DNA from: Treponema sp.
GTDB taxonomy: Bacteria > Spirochaetota > Spirochaetia > Treponematales > Breznakiellaceae
Direction of reading: 5' to 3'
DNA length: 42,448 nucleotides
Assembly (NCBI GenBank): GCA_031258005.1
Contig: JAIRNP010000004.1
Coordinates: forward strand, 1-42,448
The number at the start of each line of letters is the position of its first letter. Position 1 is the stretch's first letter. A model generated the notes under the pieces. The model searched no databases. It saw only the letters and a program-made list of their open reading frames with translations, and had not been told where the DNA came from. Below are positions 14,799 through 22,929 of this stretch, piece after piece. The translations under genes and the position numbers were made by a program.

Positions 14799-16673
14799 TT
14801 ATTCCCGGCGGACCTGGATAGGCATGAGATACTGGAACCCCAAGGCAGCAACCGCCTCATCATAACTTTGATCTGCGAAGATACCCTGAAAAATAATGGC
14901 CGATGCGTAGGTGGCCCACCATTCCCACCTATTCGCGGCTTCAACAATCACGGAAACCACCACCTGTTCTTCAGGATTGGCGGTTTGATAGGGCGCATAC
15001 GCGGCAAACCAGGAATGCCATCGATCCGGATACCCGACTTCACCGGTACCGGTCTTTCCGGCAATCTCCACGGCCTTGATATTCAAGGGGAACCGGGCGG
15101 TCCCCTCACTGATAACCTGCCGCATATCCCGGCGGACGGTCCTGAAAATATTCCGCTCAATATCGCTTTCATGGAGTACCTCGGGGCGTATGGTTTCTTC
15201 CACTGCCCCGGTAAGGGGATTCCGCACTTCCTTGAGGATATGGGGTTTGTAGATGGTCCCCTCATTCACGGTCATGGCTACCATATTGGCCATTTGGATG
15301 GGGGTAACCAGGGTATACCCTTGACCGATGGACATATTCATGGTGTCCCCTCCGAGCCACCGTTCATGAAACCGGCGGTCCTTCCACTGGGGCGTAGGAA
15401 TGAAGCCCCCAATCTCCCCGGGCAGGTCAATGCCGGTGAGTTCTCCATAGCCATATTCCCGGGCATAGGAGACAATACGTTCCACCCCCAGGTAATCGCG
15501 CCCTACCACCCAGTAATAAATATCGCAGGATTGGGCCATGGCCTGTTGCAGATTAAGCCGGCCATGTCCGGGTTTTCGGATATGACAACGCCAGAGCCGG
15601 TCCCCATAGGTCAGTTCCCCCAGACAGTCCACGGTCTGTTCTGTGGAAAACACCCGTTCCCTGAGGATCCCGGTGGTCATAACGATCTTAAAGGTCGATG
15701 CAGGAGGATAACTGGACTGGATGACCCGGTTGAGGAAGGGTTTATTCGGATCGTTGATCATAGCTTGGTATAGGGCCCCGTTATCATTCTGGTTAAAAAT
15801 ATTCGGATCGTACCAGGGATAGGAAACCATGGCGAGAATTTCACCGGTGGTGGGACGCAAAACCACGGCCGCGCCGATTCGTTTGCCCAGGGCTTGTTCT
15901 GCCAATGATTGAATCCGCTGATCGATGGAAAGCACCAGGTTCTTGCCCGTTACCGGCGCTTCCCGGCTGGTACGCTCCGAGGCTACCCCTCTGCCCCGGA
16001 CATCCACGATCCGGCTCTCTTTTCCCTCTTTACCCCGAAGGAGTTCGTCATACTGCCGTTCTATACCGGCCTTGCCGATCTTATCCCCCGACTGATACCC
16101 CTTGTTGTACAGCATGGTGAGTTCATCCCGGGTAATATCCCCTACATACCCCAGGATATGGGAGAGGCTTCCGATATCCCCATAGGTCCGCATGGGCTTG
16201 GATTGCCAGGACACTCCCGGTAGGGAATCCGCCTGTTCCGCTAAGGCCGCAACCGTACTAAAGGGGACATTCACCGCCACTTCCACGGGCTGATACAGGT
16301 AATAGTACTGGACCGGTATTCTCTTGTCGATTTGATCCCGTTCTATCCCCAGGATCTGGGCTACCTTACCAATCAGGTCCGGGATGGTTCCATCCGGCAC
16401 CTCTGCGGGGGTAATACTCACCGCAAAGGAATCGGTATTAAACACCAGGGGCTGGGTGAAGTTCCGGTCAAAAATCTCCCCCCGCTGCGCGGGAATGACC
16501 GTAACCCGCCGGGCGATGCTTTCCGCCCGGAGCCGGTACACCTCGCCATGCACAATCTGCATACTGAACAGCTTGAAGGAATAAATGACAAAAATAGCGA
16601 TAAAAAACAGGGAGATGATATGCACCCGGCCCTCAGGCCGGGGGTCTCCCGAAGGAAACTGTCGAGAAGTCAT
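14799..16673 (-). CDS. mrdA: Penicillin-binding protein 2 (elongation transpeptidase)
   Basis: The protein has 624 residues: a membrane helix at 18-38, a PBP dimerisation domain (40-230, with AQRGEIFDRN at 62-71), then a transpeptidase domain. The active-site motifs are all present: S326-T-F-K, S382-C-D, and K540-T-G. It cross-links glycan strands made by RodA during side-wall growth. Its start overlaps the end of mreD by 4 bp, and rodA follows 44 bp downstream, so the three genes are co-expressed. The S-C-D second motif (instead of SxN) is normal for PBP2/MrdA. The C-terminus lacks any PASTA domain. Confidence 0.93.
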   Translation of the reverse strand: MTSRQFPSGDPRPEGRVHIISLFFIAIFVIYSFKLFSMQIVHGEVYRLRAESIARRVTVIPAQRGEIFDRNFTQPLVFNTDSFAVSITPAEVPDGTIPDLIGKVAQILGIERDQIDKRIPVQYYYLYQPVEVAVNVPFSTVAALAEQADSLPGVSWQSKPMRTYGDIGSLSHILGYVGDITRDELTMLYNKGYQSGDKIGKAGIERQYDELLRGKEGKESRIVDVRGRGVASERTSREAPVTGKNLVLSIDQRIQSLAEQALGKRIGAAVVLRPTTGEILAMVSYPWYDPNIFNQNDNGALYQAMINDPNKPFLNRVIQSSYPPASTFKIVMTTGILRERVFSTEQTVDCLGELTYGDRLWRCHIRKPGHGRLNLQQAMAQSCDIYYWVVGRDYLGVERIVSYAREYGYGELTGIDLPGEIGGFIPTPQWKDRRFHERWLGGDTMNMSIGQGYTLVTPIQMANMVAMTVNEGTIYKPHILKEVRNPLTGAVEETIRPEVLHESDIERNIFRTVRRDMRQVISEGTARFPLNIKAVEIAGKTGTGEVGYPDRWHSWFAAYAPYQTANPEEQVVVSVIVEAANRWEWWATYASAIIFQGIFADQSYDEAVAALGFQYLMPIQVRRE

Positions 16674-17194
16674 GAGGATTTCCTCCGGTCCACCAGGAGA
16701 TTTTTAAACAATTTGAGAAAGGCAAATAACAAAGGCGCGGAAATACTGTTACCCGCAAGCTCAACCCAGAGGGTAGGTTCTTCTAAGAGATACGCAGGCA
16801 CCCCCTGGGTAAAGAGCAGGTGCAGCCCCGCAAGGAGCAGGGCCTTAAACAGCGTCGCGCCCGCACATAATGCTATGGGAAGAAACAGGGAATCCAGGAA
16901 AAAGGCCCCTTTCATGAATCCTGCCGTGGCCCCGATCATGGTCCGAATTAAGGCGTTAAGCCCCAGGGGAGCTGCGGATAGAAAATCCAGGAGCAGGCCT
17001 GAAAAAAAACCGGTTAATTGTCCGGTCATGGTACCATGGATATAGGCCATGTAGACAATGATGCCCAGCACGAGATCCGGAACCGCCCGGTACACCGCGA
17101 GGCGGGCGAGGAGGGTTGACTGCAGCATGGCCGCAGCCAAGGCAAATACCGTGGCCCATACCACATGCTTAGCCATCCTCTTCCTCCCGTGCAC
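16670..17194 (-). CDS. mreD: Rod-shape-determining membrane protein MreD
   Basis: The 174-residue protein has five to six membrane helices and little else, the usual size and form of MreD. The segment AVYRAVPDLVLGIIVYMAYIHG (33-54) carries the family's 'PDLvLi' signature, followed by GFFSGLLLDFLSAAPLGLNAL (62-82), which matches the conserved 'G...Gll.D' loop. It overlaps mreC by 26 bp and mrdA by 4 bp. The product bridges MreC and PBP2/RodA in the membrane. The sequence is poorly conserved outside these two loops, as is normal for the family. Confidence 0.88.
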   Translation of the reverse strand: MHGRKRMAKHVVWATVFALAAAMLQSTLLARLAVYRAVPDLVLGIIVYMAYIHGTMTGQLTGFFSGLLLDFLSAAPLGLNALIRTMIGATAGFMKGAFFLDSLFLPIALCAGATLFKALLLAGLHLLFTQGVPAYLLEEPTLWVELAGNSISAPLLFAFLKLFKNLLVDRRKSS

Positions 17195-18107
17195 CGGTTT
17201 TTTCTATTTCTTCTCGTGCTTCTTGCTCCAGAGCCTGTTCCCGGATCTCCGCATCAATAACAAACACATATTCAAGCCGGGAAAAATCAATAGCCGGTTC
17301 TACCGCTACCTCCATGGAAATTTCGTATTCCTGATAGAGGACCTTGCTCACCCGGCCCAGGGTGATTCCCGGAGGATACACGCCGCCCCGGCCGCTGCTT
17401 AAGCCCATACCGCTTGAGATGATCACATCCCCTTGGCTAATTTCATTCCGGGCCCGTTTCTGGATAAACCGCATGAGCAGGGGGAGTTCCGGGCTTCCTT
17501 GACCTTCCACAATGCCTTCATACCGGAGTTCCGCAAACCGAGAGGCCACAAAAGAAGTCGTTGCGTACAGGGGCATCACCAAACTTTCAAACTGCCCTGC
17601 CTGCAGGACCTGCCCCACCAGGCCCTGGGTGCCGTTTTGATAGGCAATTACCGGCATATCCTTCGCAACCCCCGCTTGTTTTCCCTTGTTGATCACAAAA
17701 GCGGAAAAAAGGTTATCCGGATCCCGGCCTGAGATCTCCGCAGGAATATGCTTATACCCCAGGGCTTCGGAAAATCCCAACTGCTCCCGCAAACGCCGGT
17801 TTTCCTGGCGGATCTCTGCGGCGCTCCGTTCAAGCTGCTCATACCGGCTCATGCGGCTGGTTAATTCCGCGTATTCCTGCCGCAAGGTAGCCAATTCCCT
17901 CACGGAAAGAACCGTCCGGGAGACAAAGGAGGTAACCTCATAGATCCCAATACGGATACCGGAAAACAAGGACAAACCTGCATCTTTAAAGTTGAGAATA
18001 AAACCGCTATTTGAGAAATACAGTAGCAGAAAAGAAACCAGGGTAAGGCCCACAAACACGTACACCTCGGCAAAAAAACGGCCTTTTTGCTTTTTACTCT
18101 CCTCCAT
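17169..18107 (-). CDS. mreC: Rod-shape-determining protein MreC
   Basis: The protein has 312 residues: a short cytoplasmic tail, one membrane helix at about 15-33, a coiled coil at about 68-110 (LATLRQEYAELTSRMSRYEQ), then the two-barrel periplasmic domain. Family motifs include EISGRDPDNLFSAFVINKG (124-142), GLVGQVLQAGQFES, VIISSGMGLSSGRGGVYPPG and ITLGRVSKV. MreC forms a dimeric scaffold that binds PBP2. The last ~25 residues are charged and rich in Glu (EQEAREEIEKTGAREEEDG), extending past the family core. It lies between mreB (10 bp) and mreD (overlapping). Confidence 0.92.
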   Translation of the reverse strand: MEESKKQKGRFFAEVYVFVGLTLVSFLLLYFSNSGFILNFKDAGLSLFSGIRIGIYEVTSFVSRTVLSVRELATLRQEYAELTSRMSRYEQLERSAAEIRQENRRLREQLGFSEALGYKHIPAEISGRDPDNLFSAFVINKGKQAGVAKDMPVIAYQNGTQGLVGQVLQAGQFESLVMPLYATTSFVASRFAELRYEGIVEGQGSPELPLLMRFIQKRARNEISQGDVIISSGMGLSSGRGGVYPPGITLGRVSKVLYQEYEISMEVAVEPAIDFSRLEYVFVIDAEIREQALEQEAREEIEKTGAREEEDG

Positions 18108-18117
18108 TTCCCCGGTC

Positions 18118-19146
18118 CTAGTTGTTTAGGGTATCGTAAATCTGACGGCTATTATCGAAATTCTTCGCGTATTCAAAATATTTTCCCGCTCCCAAGGCAA
18201 CGCAGTTCAGGGGAGACTCGGCCACAATAACCGGCACCCCCGTCTCTTTGGAAACGAGCTTAGGCAATCCTTTGAGGAGGGAACCCCCGCCGGTCATAAC
18301 GATCCCCCGCTCCACAATATCCGCGGCTAATTCCGGCGGGGTCTTCCCCAGGGTGGCCTTAATTTCATCAATGATCTGGGTGATGGGATCCTTCAGGGCT
18401 TCCCGGACTTCCACTGAATCGATCTCCAGCCTGCGGGGAAGCCCGGTGATGGCATCGGTCCCCTTGATTTCCACTTTTTCAATGGTTTTATCCGGCGCCG
18501 CATTACCGATTTCGATCTTAAGCCGCTCCGCGGTCTGCTCTCCTATGATGAGGTTATGGACGCTGCGCACCTGCTTGATGATGGCCTCGTCAAATTCATC
18601 TCCCCCTAAGCGTATAGCATTGGTCACCACCATGCCTCCCAGGGAAATAACGGAAATCTCCGTGGTACCTCCCCCTATATCGCAGATCATATGCCCCATA
18701 GGTTCAAAGATGGAAATATCCGCGCCGATGGCCGCGGCGAGGCTTTCTTCAATGACAATCACCTCCCGGGCCCCTGCCTTATACGCGCATTCCTCTACAG
18801 CCCGGCGTTCCACCTCGGTAATGCAGGAAGGAATACCGATAACCATCCGGGGTTTGACAAAACGGTACCGAGGAAGCACCTTGGAGATGAAGAACCGGAT
18901 CATCTTCTCGGTGGATTCTAGATCCGCAATCACCCCATCCCGCATGGGCCTGATGGCGATGATATTTCCCGGAGTCTTCCAGAGCATCCGTTTCGCATCG
19001 GTCCCGACCGCCACCACCCGTTTAGTACCCCGCTCCACTGCCACGACCGAAGGCTCGTTAAGCACAATACCTTTTCCATGTATATAGACAAGGGTATTAC
19101 AGGTCCCTAAATCAATGCCGATATCTGAAGAATTATTCCCAAACAT
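18118..19146 (-). CDS. mreB: Rod-shape-determining actin homologue MreB
   Basis: The start is ATG 19144-19146 with GGAGGG 3 nt upstream; a longer open frame exists but overlaps the TPR gene. The 342-residue product is a canonical MreB: phosphate-1 loop [21 protein letters not shown], the MIGIP segment, phosphate-2 loop [17 protein letters not shown], and the adenosine motif [14 protein letters not shown]. It forms ATP-dependent membrane-bound filaments that steer the elongasome. It is second in the operon after a TPR membrane protein and before mreC. Confidence 0.95.
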   Translation of the reverse strand: MFGNNSSDIGIDLGTCNTLVYIHGKGIVLNEPSVVAVERGTKRVVAVGTDAKRMLWKTPGNIIAIRPMRDGVIADLESTEKMIRFFISKVLPRYRFVKPRMVIGIPSCITEVERRAVEECAYKAGAREVIVIEESLAAAIGADISIFEPMGHMICDIGGGTTEISVISLGGMVVTNAIRLGGDEFDEAIIKQVRSVHNLIIGEQTAERLKIEIGNAAPDKTIEKVEIKGTDAITGLPRRLEIDSVEVREALKDPITQIIDEIKATLGKTPPELAADIVERGIVMTGGGSLLKGLPKLVSKETGVPVIVAESPLNCVALGAGKYFEYAKNFDNSRQIYDTLNN

Positions 19147-19174
19147 ATTCCCTCCATAGGCCCAAAGACCTTTA

Positions 19175-20161
19175 TTACATATTGAGCCGTACTCTGGTCG
19201 GCTTATGACTTGGATCGATACTATAGGCTTTCCGCCATTCTGCCCGGGCCCGGATTGGGTCTCCCCCTCCAGCATACAGTTCGCCTAATTGATAATGGGC
19301 ATCCGCATTTTCACCGCCTTCGGCTAGGATGGCCATATACTGGGCTTTCGCACCCTTAACATCTCCATGTGTACCCAGAATGGAACCCAAGAGCAGCCGG
19401 GCCACCATCATGGTCCGGGAATCCTTGGATATATCCACACACCGCTGCAGATAGGCGTGGGCGGTATCTACCTCTTCCAGTGCCAGGTAGGATCGGGCAA
19501 TAGAGAGGAGCAAGAGGTCTGAAGGATAGGGGATATTCCTTGTTGCTCCCCCTGCTCCTTCTTCAGCCTCCCCCTCATCCCCCGGATCCAAAGCCAGGGT
19601 AAAAGAAGCCACGCTGTTCCGGTAATCCTGTAAGGCCGCATAGGAAAGCCCCAAATACTCAGAGATATCCTGGGCCGTATAGGACGCCCGTCTCGCTTCC
19701 TCAAGAAATTTAACCGCTAAATCGGCAAAGCCGAAGCCTTTATAATAATAGGCCTTCCCTAAAACATACTGAACCCGGCCATCCCCTGCCCCTTCTTTGG
19801 ATAAAAGGGCTTTCCGCAGGGACCATATACACGTATCTATATAGGTCAACGTGTCGAAAGTATTGATCTGGGCGATGGCGAGCTGATAGGATGAAAACCC
19901 ATGCAGCGTTAAAAGAAAATAATCCAAGGGTTTCTCTTGCAGCATTTCACCGCTTACCCTAAAGGCTTCATCATAGGATCCGGCTTCCCACAGTTGTACC
20001 AATTCGTTTTTTTCATTTCCTACCGTATCTTTCCAGGGTATCAGAAATACCAATAAGAGTCCAATGATTATGAGCACTAAAACAGCCCCAAAAACGCGGT
20101 ATAAGGTCTGTTTTCGGTGGAGATACATACCATAAGCAGACCGAGAATGTCTATTAATCAT
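19175..20161 (-). CDS. Membrane-anchored TPR protein heading the mre operon
   Basis: The product has 328 residues from the first ATG (20159-20161), or 317 from Met12 (20126-20128). The second start fits better with the promoter at 20172-20201, which would start transcription almost at the first ATG; neither has a good Shine-Dalgarno. A membrane helix spans about 25-45 ([20 protein letters not shown]). The rest is tetratricopeptide-like repeats, for example '[20 protein letters not shown]' and '[20 protein letters not shown]'. TPR proteins act as docking scaffolds. Its place 28 bp before mreB suggests a helper of the elongasome, but no specific function can be assigned. Confidence 0.75.
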   Translation of the reverse strand: MINRHSRSAYGMYLHRKQTLYRVFGAVLVLIIIGLLLVFLIPWKDTVGNEKNELVQLWEAGSYDEAFRVSGEMLQEKPLDYFLLTLHGFSSYQLAIAQINTFDTLTYIDTCIWSLRKALLSKEGAGDGRVQYVLGKAYYYKGFGFADLAVKFLEEARRASYTAQDISEYLGLSYAALQDYRNSVASFTLALDPGDEGEAEEGAGGATRNIPYPSDLLLLSIARSYLALEEVDTAHAYLQRCVDISKDSRTMMVARLLLGSILGTHGDVKGAKAQYMAILAEGGENADAHYQLGELYAGGGDPIRARAEWRKAYSIDPSHKPTRVRLNM

Positions 20162-20171
20162 ATTTTTATAA

Positions 20172-20201
20172 GGTATACTATATTTAACAATAGGAAGTCA
20201 A
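20172..20201 (-). promoter_or_regulatory. Sigma-70-type promoter for the TPR-mre operon
   Basis: On the minus strand TTGACT (20196-20201) is followed after 18 bp by TATACC (20172-20177), close to the start of the first gene. It is the best match in the 205-bp divergent region between the mre operon and galM. Confidence 0.45.
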
Positions 20202-20366
20202 CGGAAAAGAACGGGGGTCTTGAAGAGGAGGGTATGAAAATCCCCGGTAAACGGCCCTAGCCGGTTCCTGAGCGTATTGAGTATAATCCTATTAAGAGGG
20301 GTGATGGAAAACGTACTCCATACCGTACTGGTATTTTATATAGTCTGATCGTATCCTGGGGGTCTT

Positions 20367-21398
20367 ATGAAAATCAGCAAAAAAACCTTCGGCCTTCTTT
20401 CATCGGGAAAGAAGGTCTACTTGTATACCCTGAAAGCGGGGGAGCTCTCCTTGTCCCTCTCGTCTTTTGGGGCAAGCCTCACCTCCCTCGTGGTCCCTTC
20501 CCGCAACTGCGGGAAGGCAGATGTGCTTTTGGGTTATTCCTGCCTAGAAGCCTATATCCATAATATCCCCTATTTCGGGGTTACCATCGGCCGTTTTGGC
20601 AACCGGATCGGTGGAGGACGGTTTTCTCTCCAGGGTACGGAGTATGTCTTGTACCGGAACGAGGGAGCCCATACCCTGCATGGGGGCCGCCGGGGCTTTG
20701 ATAAACTGTTTTGGAAGTCCGACGCCTATGAAGATCGGGATGGGGTTTTTGTTCGCTTTGAACTCACCAGCCCTGATGGGGATGAAGGCTTTCCCGGGAC
20801 CTGCAAGGCGGTGGTGAGTTATGGACTTACCAAGACTAACGAAGTGATTGCCGATTACCAGGCCCACATAGATGCCCCCTGTCCGGTGAATTTAACCAAC
20901 CATGCCTATTTCAACCTTGCCGGGGAAGGAAATGGGGACATCCTTTCCCATGAAGCGGCCATTTATGCGGATGCGTATGTGCAGGTGGATGCATCCCTGA
21001 TTCCCACTGGCGAATTAGTACCCGTTGCAGGGGGGGCCTATGATTTTAGGAACCCCAAACCCATCAAACAGGATTTTGATTGGGTCCCCGGAGGCTATGA
21101 TCATTGCTTTGTGCTTCAAGGGGAGGCAGGGAAACTGCGGCCCTGCGCCGAGGTCTATGAACGGAGTTCCGGCAGATCCTTACGGGTGTTTACCACGCAG
21201 CCGGGGGTACAGTTCTATACCGGGAACCAGATCGGTGTTGTTCCAGGGAAAGCCGGCTCGGTGTACACGAAACACAGCGGGTTCTGCCTGGAAACACAGC
21301 ACTTTCCCGACGCGCCCAACAAGCCCCAGTTTCCGTCCTCGATCTACGGCCCTGAACGGGATTACCATGAAAAAGCGCTCTTCGCCTTTACTTGGTAA
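20367..21398 (+). CDS. galM: Aldose 1-epimerase (galactose mutarotase)
   Basis: The 343-residue protein is a full-length GalM. It interconverts alpha and beta anomers of aldohexoses in the cytoplasm. Landmarks are SFGASLTSLVVP (33-44), GVTIGRFGNRIGGGRFSL (71-88; family motif GRxANRI), HTLHGGRRGFDK (103-114; the first catalytic His region), NLTNHAYFNLAGEG (second catalytic His), DHCFVL, and C-terminal FCLETQHFPDAPN with the catalytic Glu. It is monocistronic, transcribed away from the mre operon, with GGGGG just before ATG. No sugar operon surrounds it. Confidence 0.93.
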   Translation: MKISKKTFGLLSSGKKVYLYTLKAGELSLSLSSFGASLTSLVVPSRNCGKADVLLGYSCLEAYIHNIPYFGVTIGRFGNRIGGGRFSLQGTEYVLYRNEGAHTLHGGRRGFDKLFWKSDAYEDRDGVFVRFELTSPDGDEGFPGTCKAVVSYGLTKTNEVIADYQAHIDAPCPVNLTNHAYFNLAGEGNGDILSHEAAIYADAYVQVDASLIPTGELVPVAGGAYDFRNPKPIKQDFDWVPGGYDHCFVLQGEAGKLRPCAEVYERSSGRSLRVFTTQPGVQFYTGNQIGVVPGKAGSVYTKHSGFCLETQHFPDAPNKPQFPSSIYGPERDYHEKALFAFTW

Positions 21399-21426
21399 GG
21401 GGGGAAGGAAAGATAATCAGTTATCG

Positions 21427-21459
21427 GGCTTTTTCAAAATCCGACGTGCTGAAAGAGCC
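21427..21459 (+). terminator. Possible galM transcript-end hairpin
   Basis: A 10-bp stem with one G-U pair (ggctttttca with tgaaagagcc) and a 13-nt loop lies 29 bp after the galM stop. It has no T-tract, so Rho-dependent ending or processing is as likely. The arm 'ctttttcaaaatcc' resembles the hairpin at 31910-31938. Confidence 0.35.
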
Positions 21460-21512
21460 TCTATGAAATGAAGAAAAAACCGCTAAAGAGCATAAAAAAT
21501 ACCAGGTATTAC

Positions 21513-21541
21513 TTGTAGAAAAAACTATAATATACTATAAT
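21513..21541 (+). promoter_or_regulatory. Sigma-70 promoter of the V-ATPase operon
   Basis: TTGTAG (21513-21518), a 17-bp spacer, and a perfect TATAAT (21536-21541) in an AT-rich stretch. Transcription would start near 21548, leaving a leader of about 120 nt before atpE. Confidence 0.6.
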
Positions 21542-21555
21542 AATAATAAATTTAA

Positions 21556-21605
21556 GGTTCAATGTAACCGTCTGGGATGGACCCACGCGGGTAAGGGTAT
21601 GAACC
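21556..21605 (+). promoter_or_regulatory. Structured leader of the V-ATPase operon, riboswitch candidate
   Basis: GGTTCA (21556-21561) pairs with TGAACC (21600-21605) and closes a domain holding a hairpin at 21568-21590: CCGTCTGGG-ATGGA-CCCACGCGG, a 9-position stem with a single C-C mismatch and 5-nt loop. The unpaired strands (atgtaa; gtaagggta) are G/A-rich like a ligand pocket. The following cctc (21604-21607) could alternatively pair with the gagg of the atpE Shine-Dalgarno (21658-21661), a simple on/off switch. Na+-sensing riboswitches (DUF1646 motif) are known before V-ATPase operons. I cannot confirm the class from memory of its consensus. Confidence 0.45.
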
Positions 21606-21666
21606 TCCCGATGGAACGCCGGATGATCAGGGGAAATAAAGGGAACTATTTGTTAAAGAGGAAATT

Positions 21667-22281
21667 ATGGACATCCAACTTCAAGAACTTATTGATAAGA
21701 TAAAAAAGGATGGAATCGAATCCGCTGTGGAAGAGGCGGCGCGGTTGAAATCTCAGGCCGAGGAACAAGCCAAACATATCGTCGAAGCTGCCCAGCGCGA
21801 CGCGGCTGCCATCCTTGCGAAGGGAAAAGCGGATGCGGAACGGCTGGAAAAAGCAGGCGTTGTAGCGCTTGAGCAAGCGTCCCGGAATCTTGTCTTGGCT
21901 TTTAAGGATGAAATTCAGGCGCTTTTGGATACCATTATTGCCCAGCGGCTGAGGGAATCCTATACCGAGGATATCCTCAAAGGGGTCCTCCCTGAATTGA
22001 TACGGGCGTGGGCCGCTAAAGGCGGGGATACGCTGGATCTTATCCTTAGCGAAGAGGCGCTCAAAAATCTGCAGGGCTATTTTAATGACCAGCTTGCCGC
22101 GGTATTGGCCCAGGGGCTGGAACTCAAATTCAGCCGGAATCTGGCTGCAGGTTTTCGGATTGCCCATAAGGACGGTTCTGCTTATTATGATTTCTCTGCC
22201 GAATCCGTGGGGACATTGCTTTCCGCATATCTTAACCCCCGGTTGGGGGAAATGCTGAAACACGCGGTAAAAGGAAGCTAG
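21667..22281 (+). CDS. atpE: V-type ATPase subunit E (peripheral stalk)
   Basis: The 204-residue protein has the subunit E plan: an N-terminal Ala/Lys/Glu-rich helix (1-80, AARLKSQAEEQAKHIVEAAQ) that forms a coiled coil with subunit G/H, then a globular C-terminal domain. E holds the catalytic head to the membrane part. It is first in the operon, behind a GAGG Shine-Dalgarno and a ~120-nt structured leader. No separate H/G subunit gene is seen in the operon, so its coiled-coil partner must be encoded elsewhere or be missing. Assignment rests on operon position and composition as well as sequence. Confidence 0.85.
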   Translation: MDIQLQELIDKIKKDGIESAVEEAARLKSQAEEQAKHIVEAAQRDAAAILAKGKADAERLEKAGVVALEQASRNLVLAFKDEIQALLDTIIAQRLRESYTEDILKGVLPELIRAWAAKGGDTLDLILSEEALKNLQGYFNDQLAAVLAQGLELKFSRNLAAGFRIAHKDGSAYYDFSAESVGTLLSAYLNPRLGEMLKHAVKGS

Positions 22282-22284
22282 GCG

Positions 22285-22929
22285 GTGGCATATTATTATT
22301 TAGTGTCTCAGCTTCCCTATCTCATCTATGGCCAGATGGTGCCTTTATCTTCGGTTCAGTTCAAGTCTCTCTGTCAAAACGCGTTGCGTCCCCAAGATGC
22401 GGCCCTCTTGGATTGGTGTACGTTAGATCCGGATCCGGAAGCCCTGCCGCTGGGGGAAGGGAAGCGTAGTTCGTATCGAGATGTGCCGAAAGCCACCCCA
22501 TCCCCCTTCATCAATGCGTGGCGGCATTGGGAGCGGGCTTTGCGGCTGAACCTTGCCCGGTACCGGGCCCAGGCTTTGGGGCAGGAAGGGGCCGCGCCGG
22601 TGGATCCTCCAGAGGATCCGCTGGAGGCAGGAGTCCTGGCTAAGACTGCCCTGGGCTTAGAATCACCGTTAGAAGCGGAACTTTTCCTTGATCAGGCCCG
22701 ATGGAACGCCATCGAAGCCATGCAGGGGTTTGATTATTTTGGAGTTAATACCATCTATGCCTATCTTCTGAGACTGCTCCTCATGGAACGGCGTGCGTTA
22801 TTCAGTGCAGAGGAAGGGTTTGTGGCGTATAAAGGACTTTATTCCGCTATCGTGGCGGCTGCCGGTGGACTTGCGTCAGAAGGCGGAGGAGTGTCTGAAA
22901 TCAGTAGTGAATCGGGAGAACCGAAATGA
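22285..22929 (+). CDS. DUF2764 protein of the V-ATPase operon (possible subunit C substitute)
   Basis: The 214-residue protein starts at GTG, 3 bp after atpE, and its stop overlaps the atpA start (ATGA). The N-terminus YYYLVSQLPYLIYG matches the DUF2764 family found in this exact place in V-ATPase operons of spirochaetes and Bacteroidetes. A later helical segment (FLDQARWNAIEAMQGFDYFG, then IYAYLLRLLLMERR) resembles the helical repeats of V-ATPase subunit C, and no subunit C gene is present. It could form the socket between rotor and proteolipid ring. That role is inference; the family match is likely. Confidence 0.75.
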   Translation: MAYYYLVSQLPYLIYGQMVPLSSVQFKSLCQNALRPQDAALLDWCTLDPDPEALPLGEGKRSSYRDVPKATPSPFINAWRHWERALRLNLARYRAQALGQEGAAPVDPPEDPLEAGVLAKTALGLESPLEAELFLDQARWNAIEAMQGFDYFGVNTIYAYLLRLLLMERRALFSAEEGFVAYKGLYSAIVAAAGGLASEGGGVSEISSESGEPK

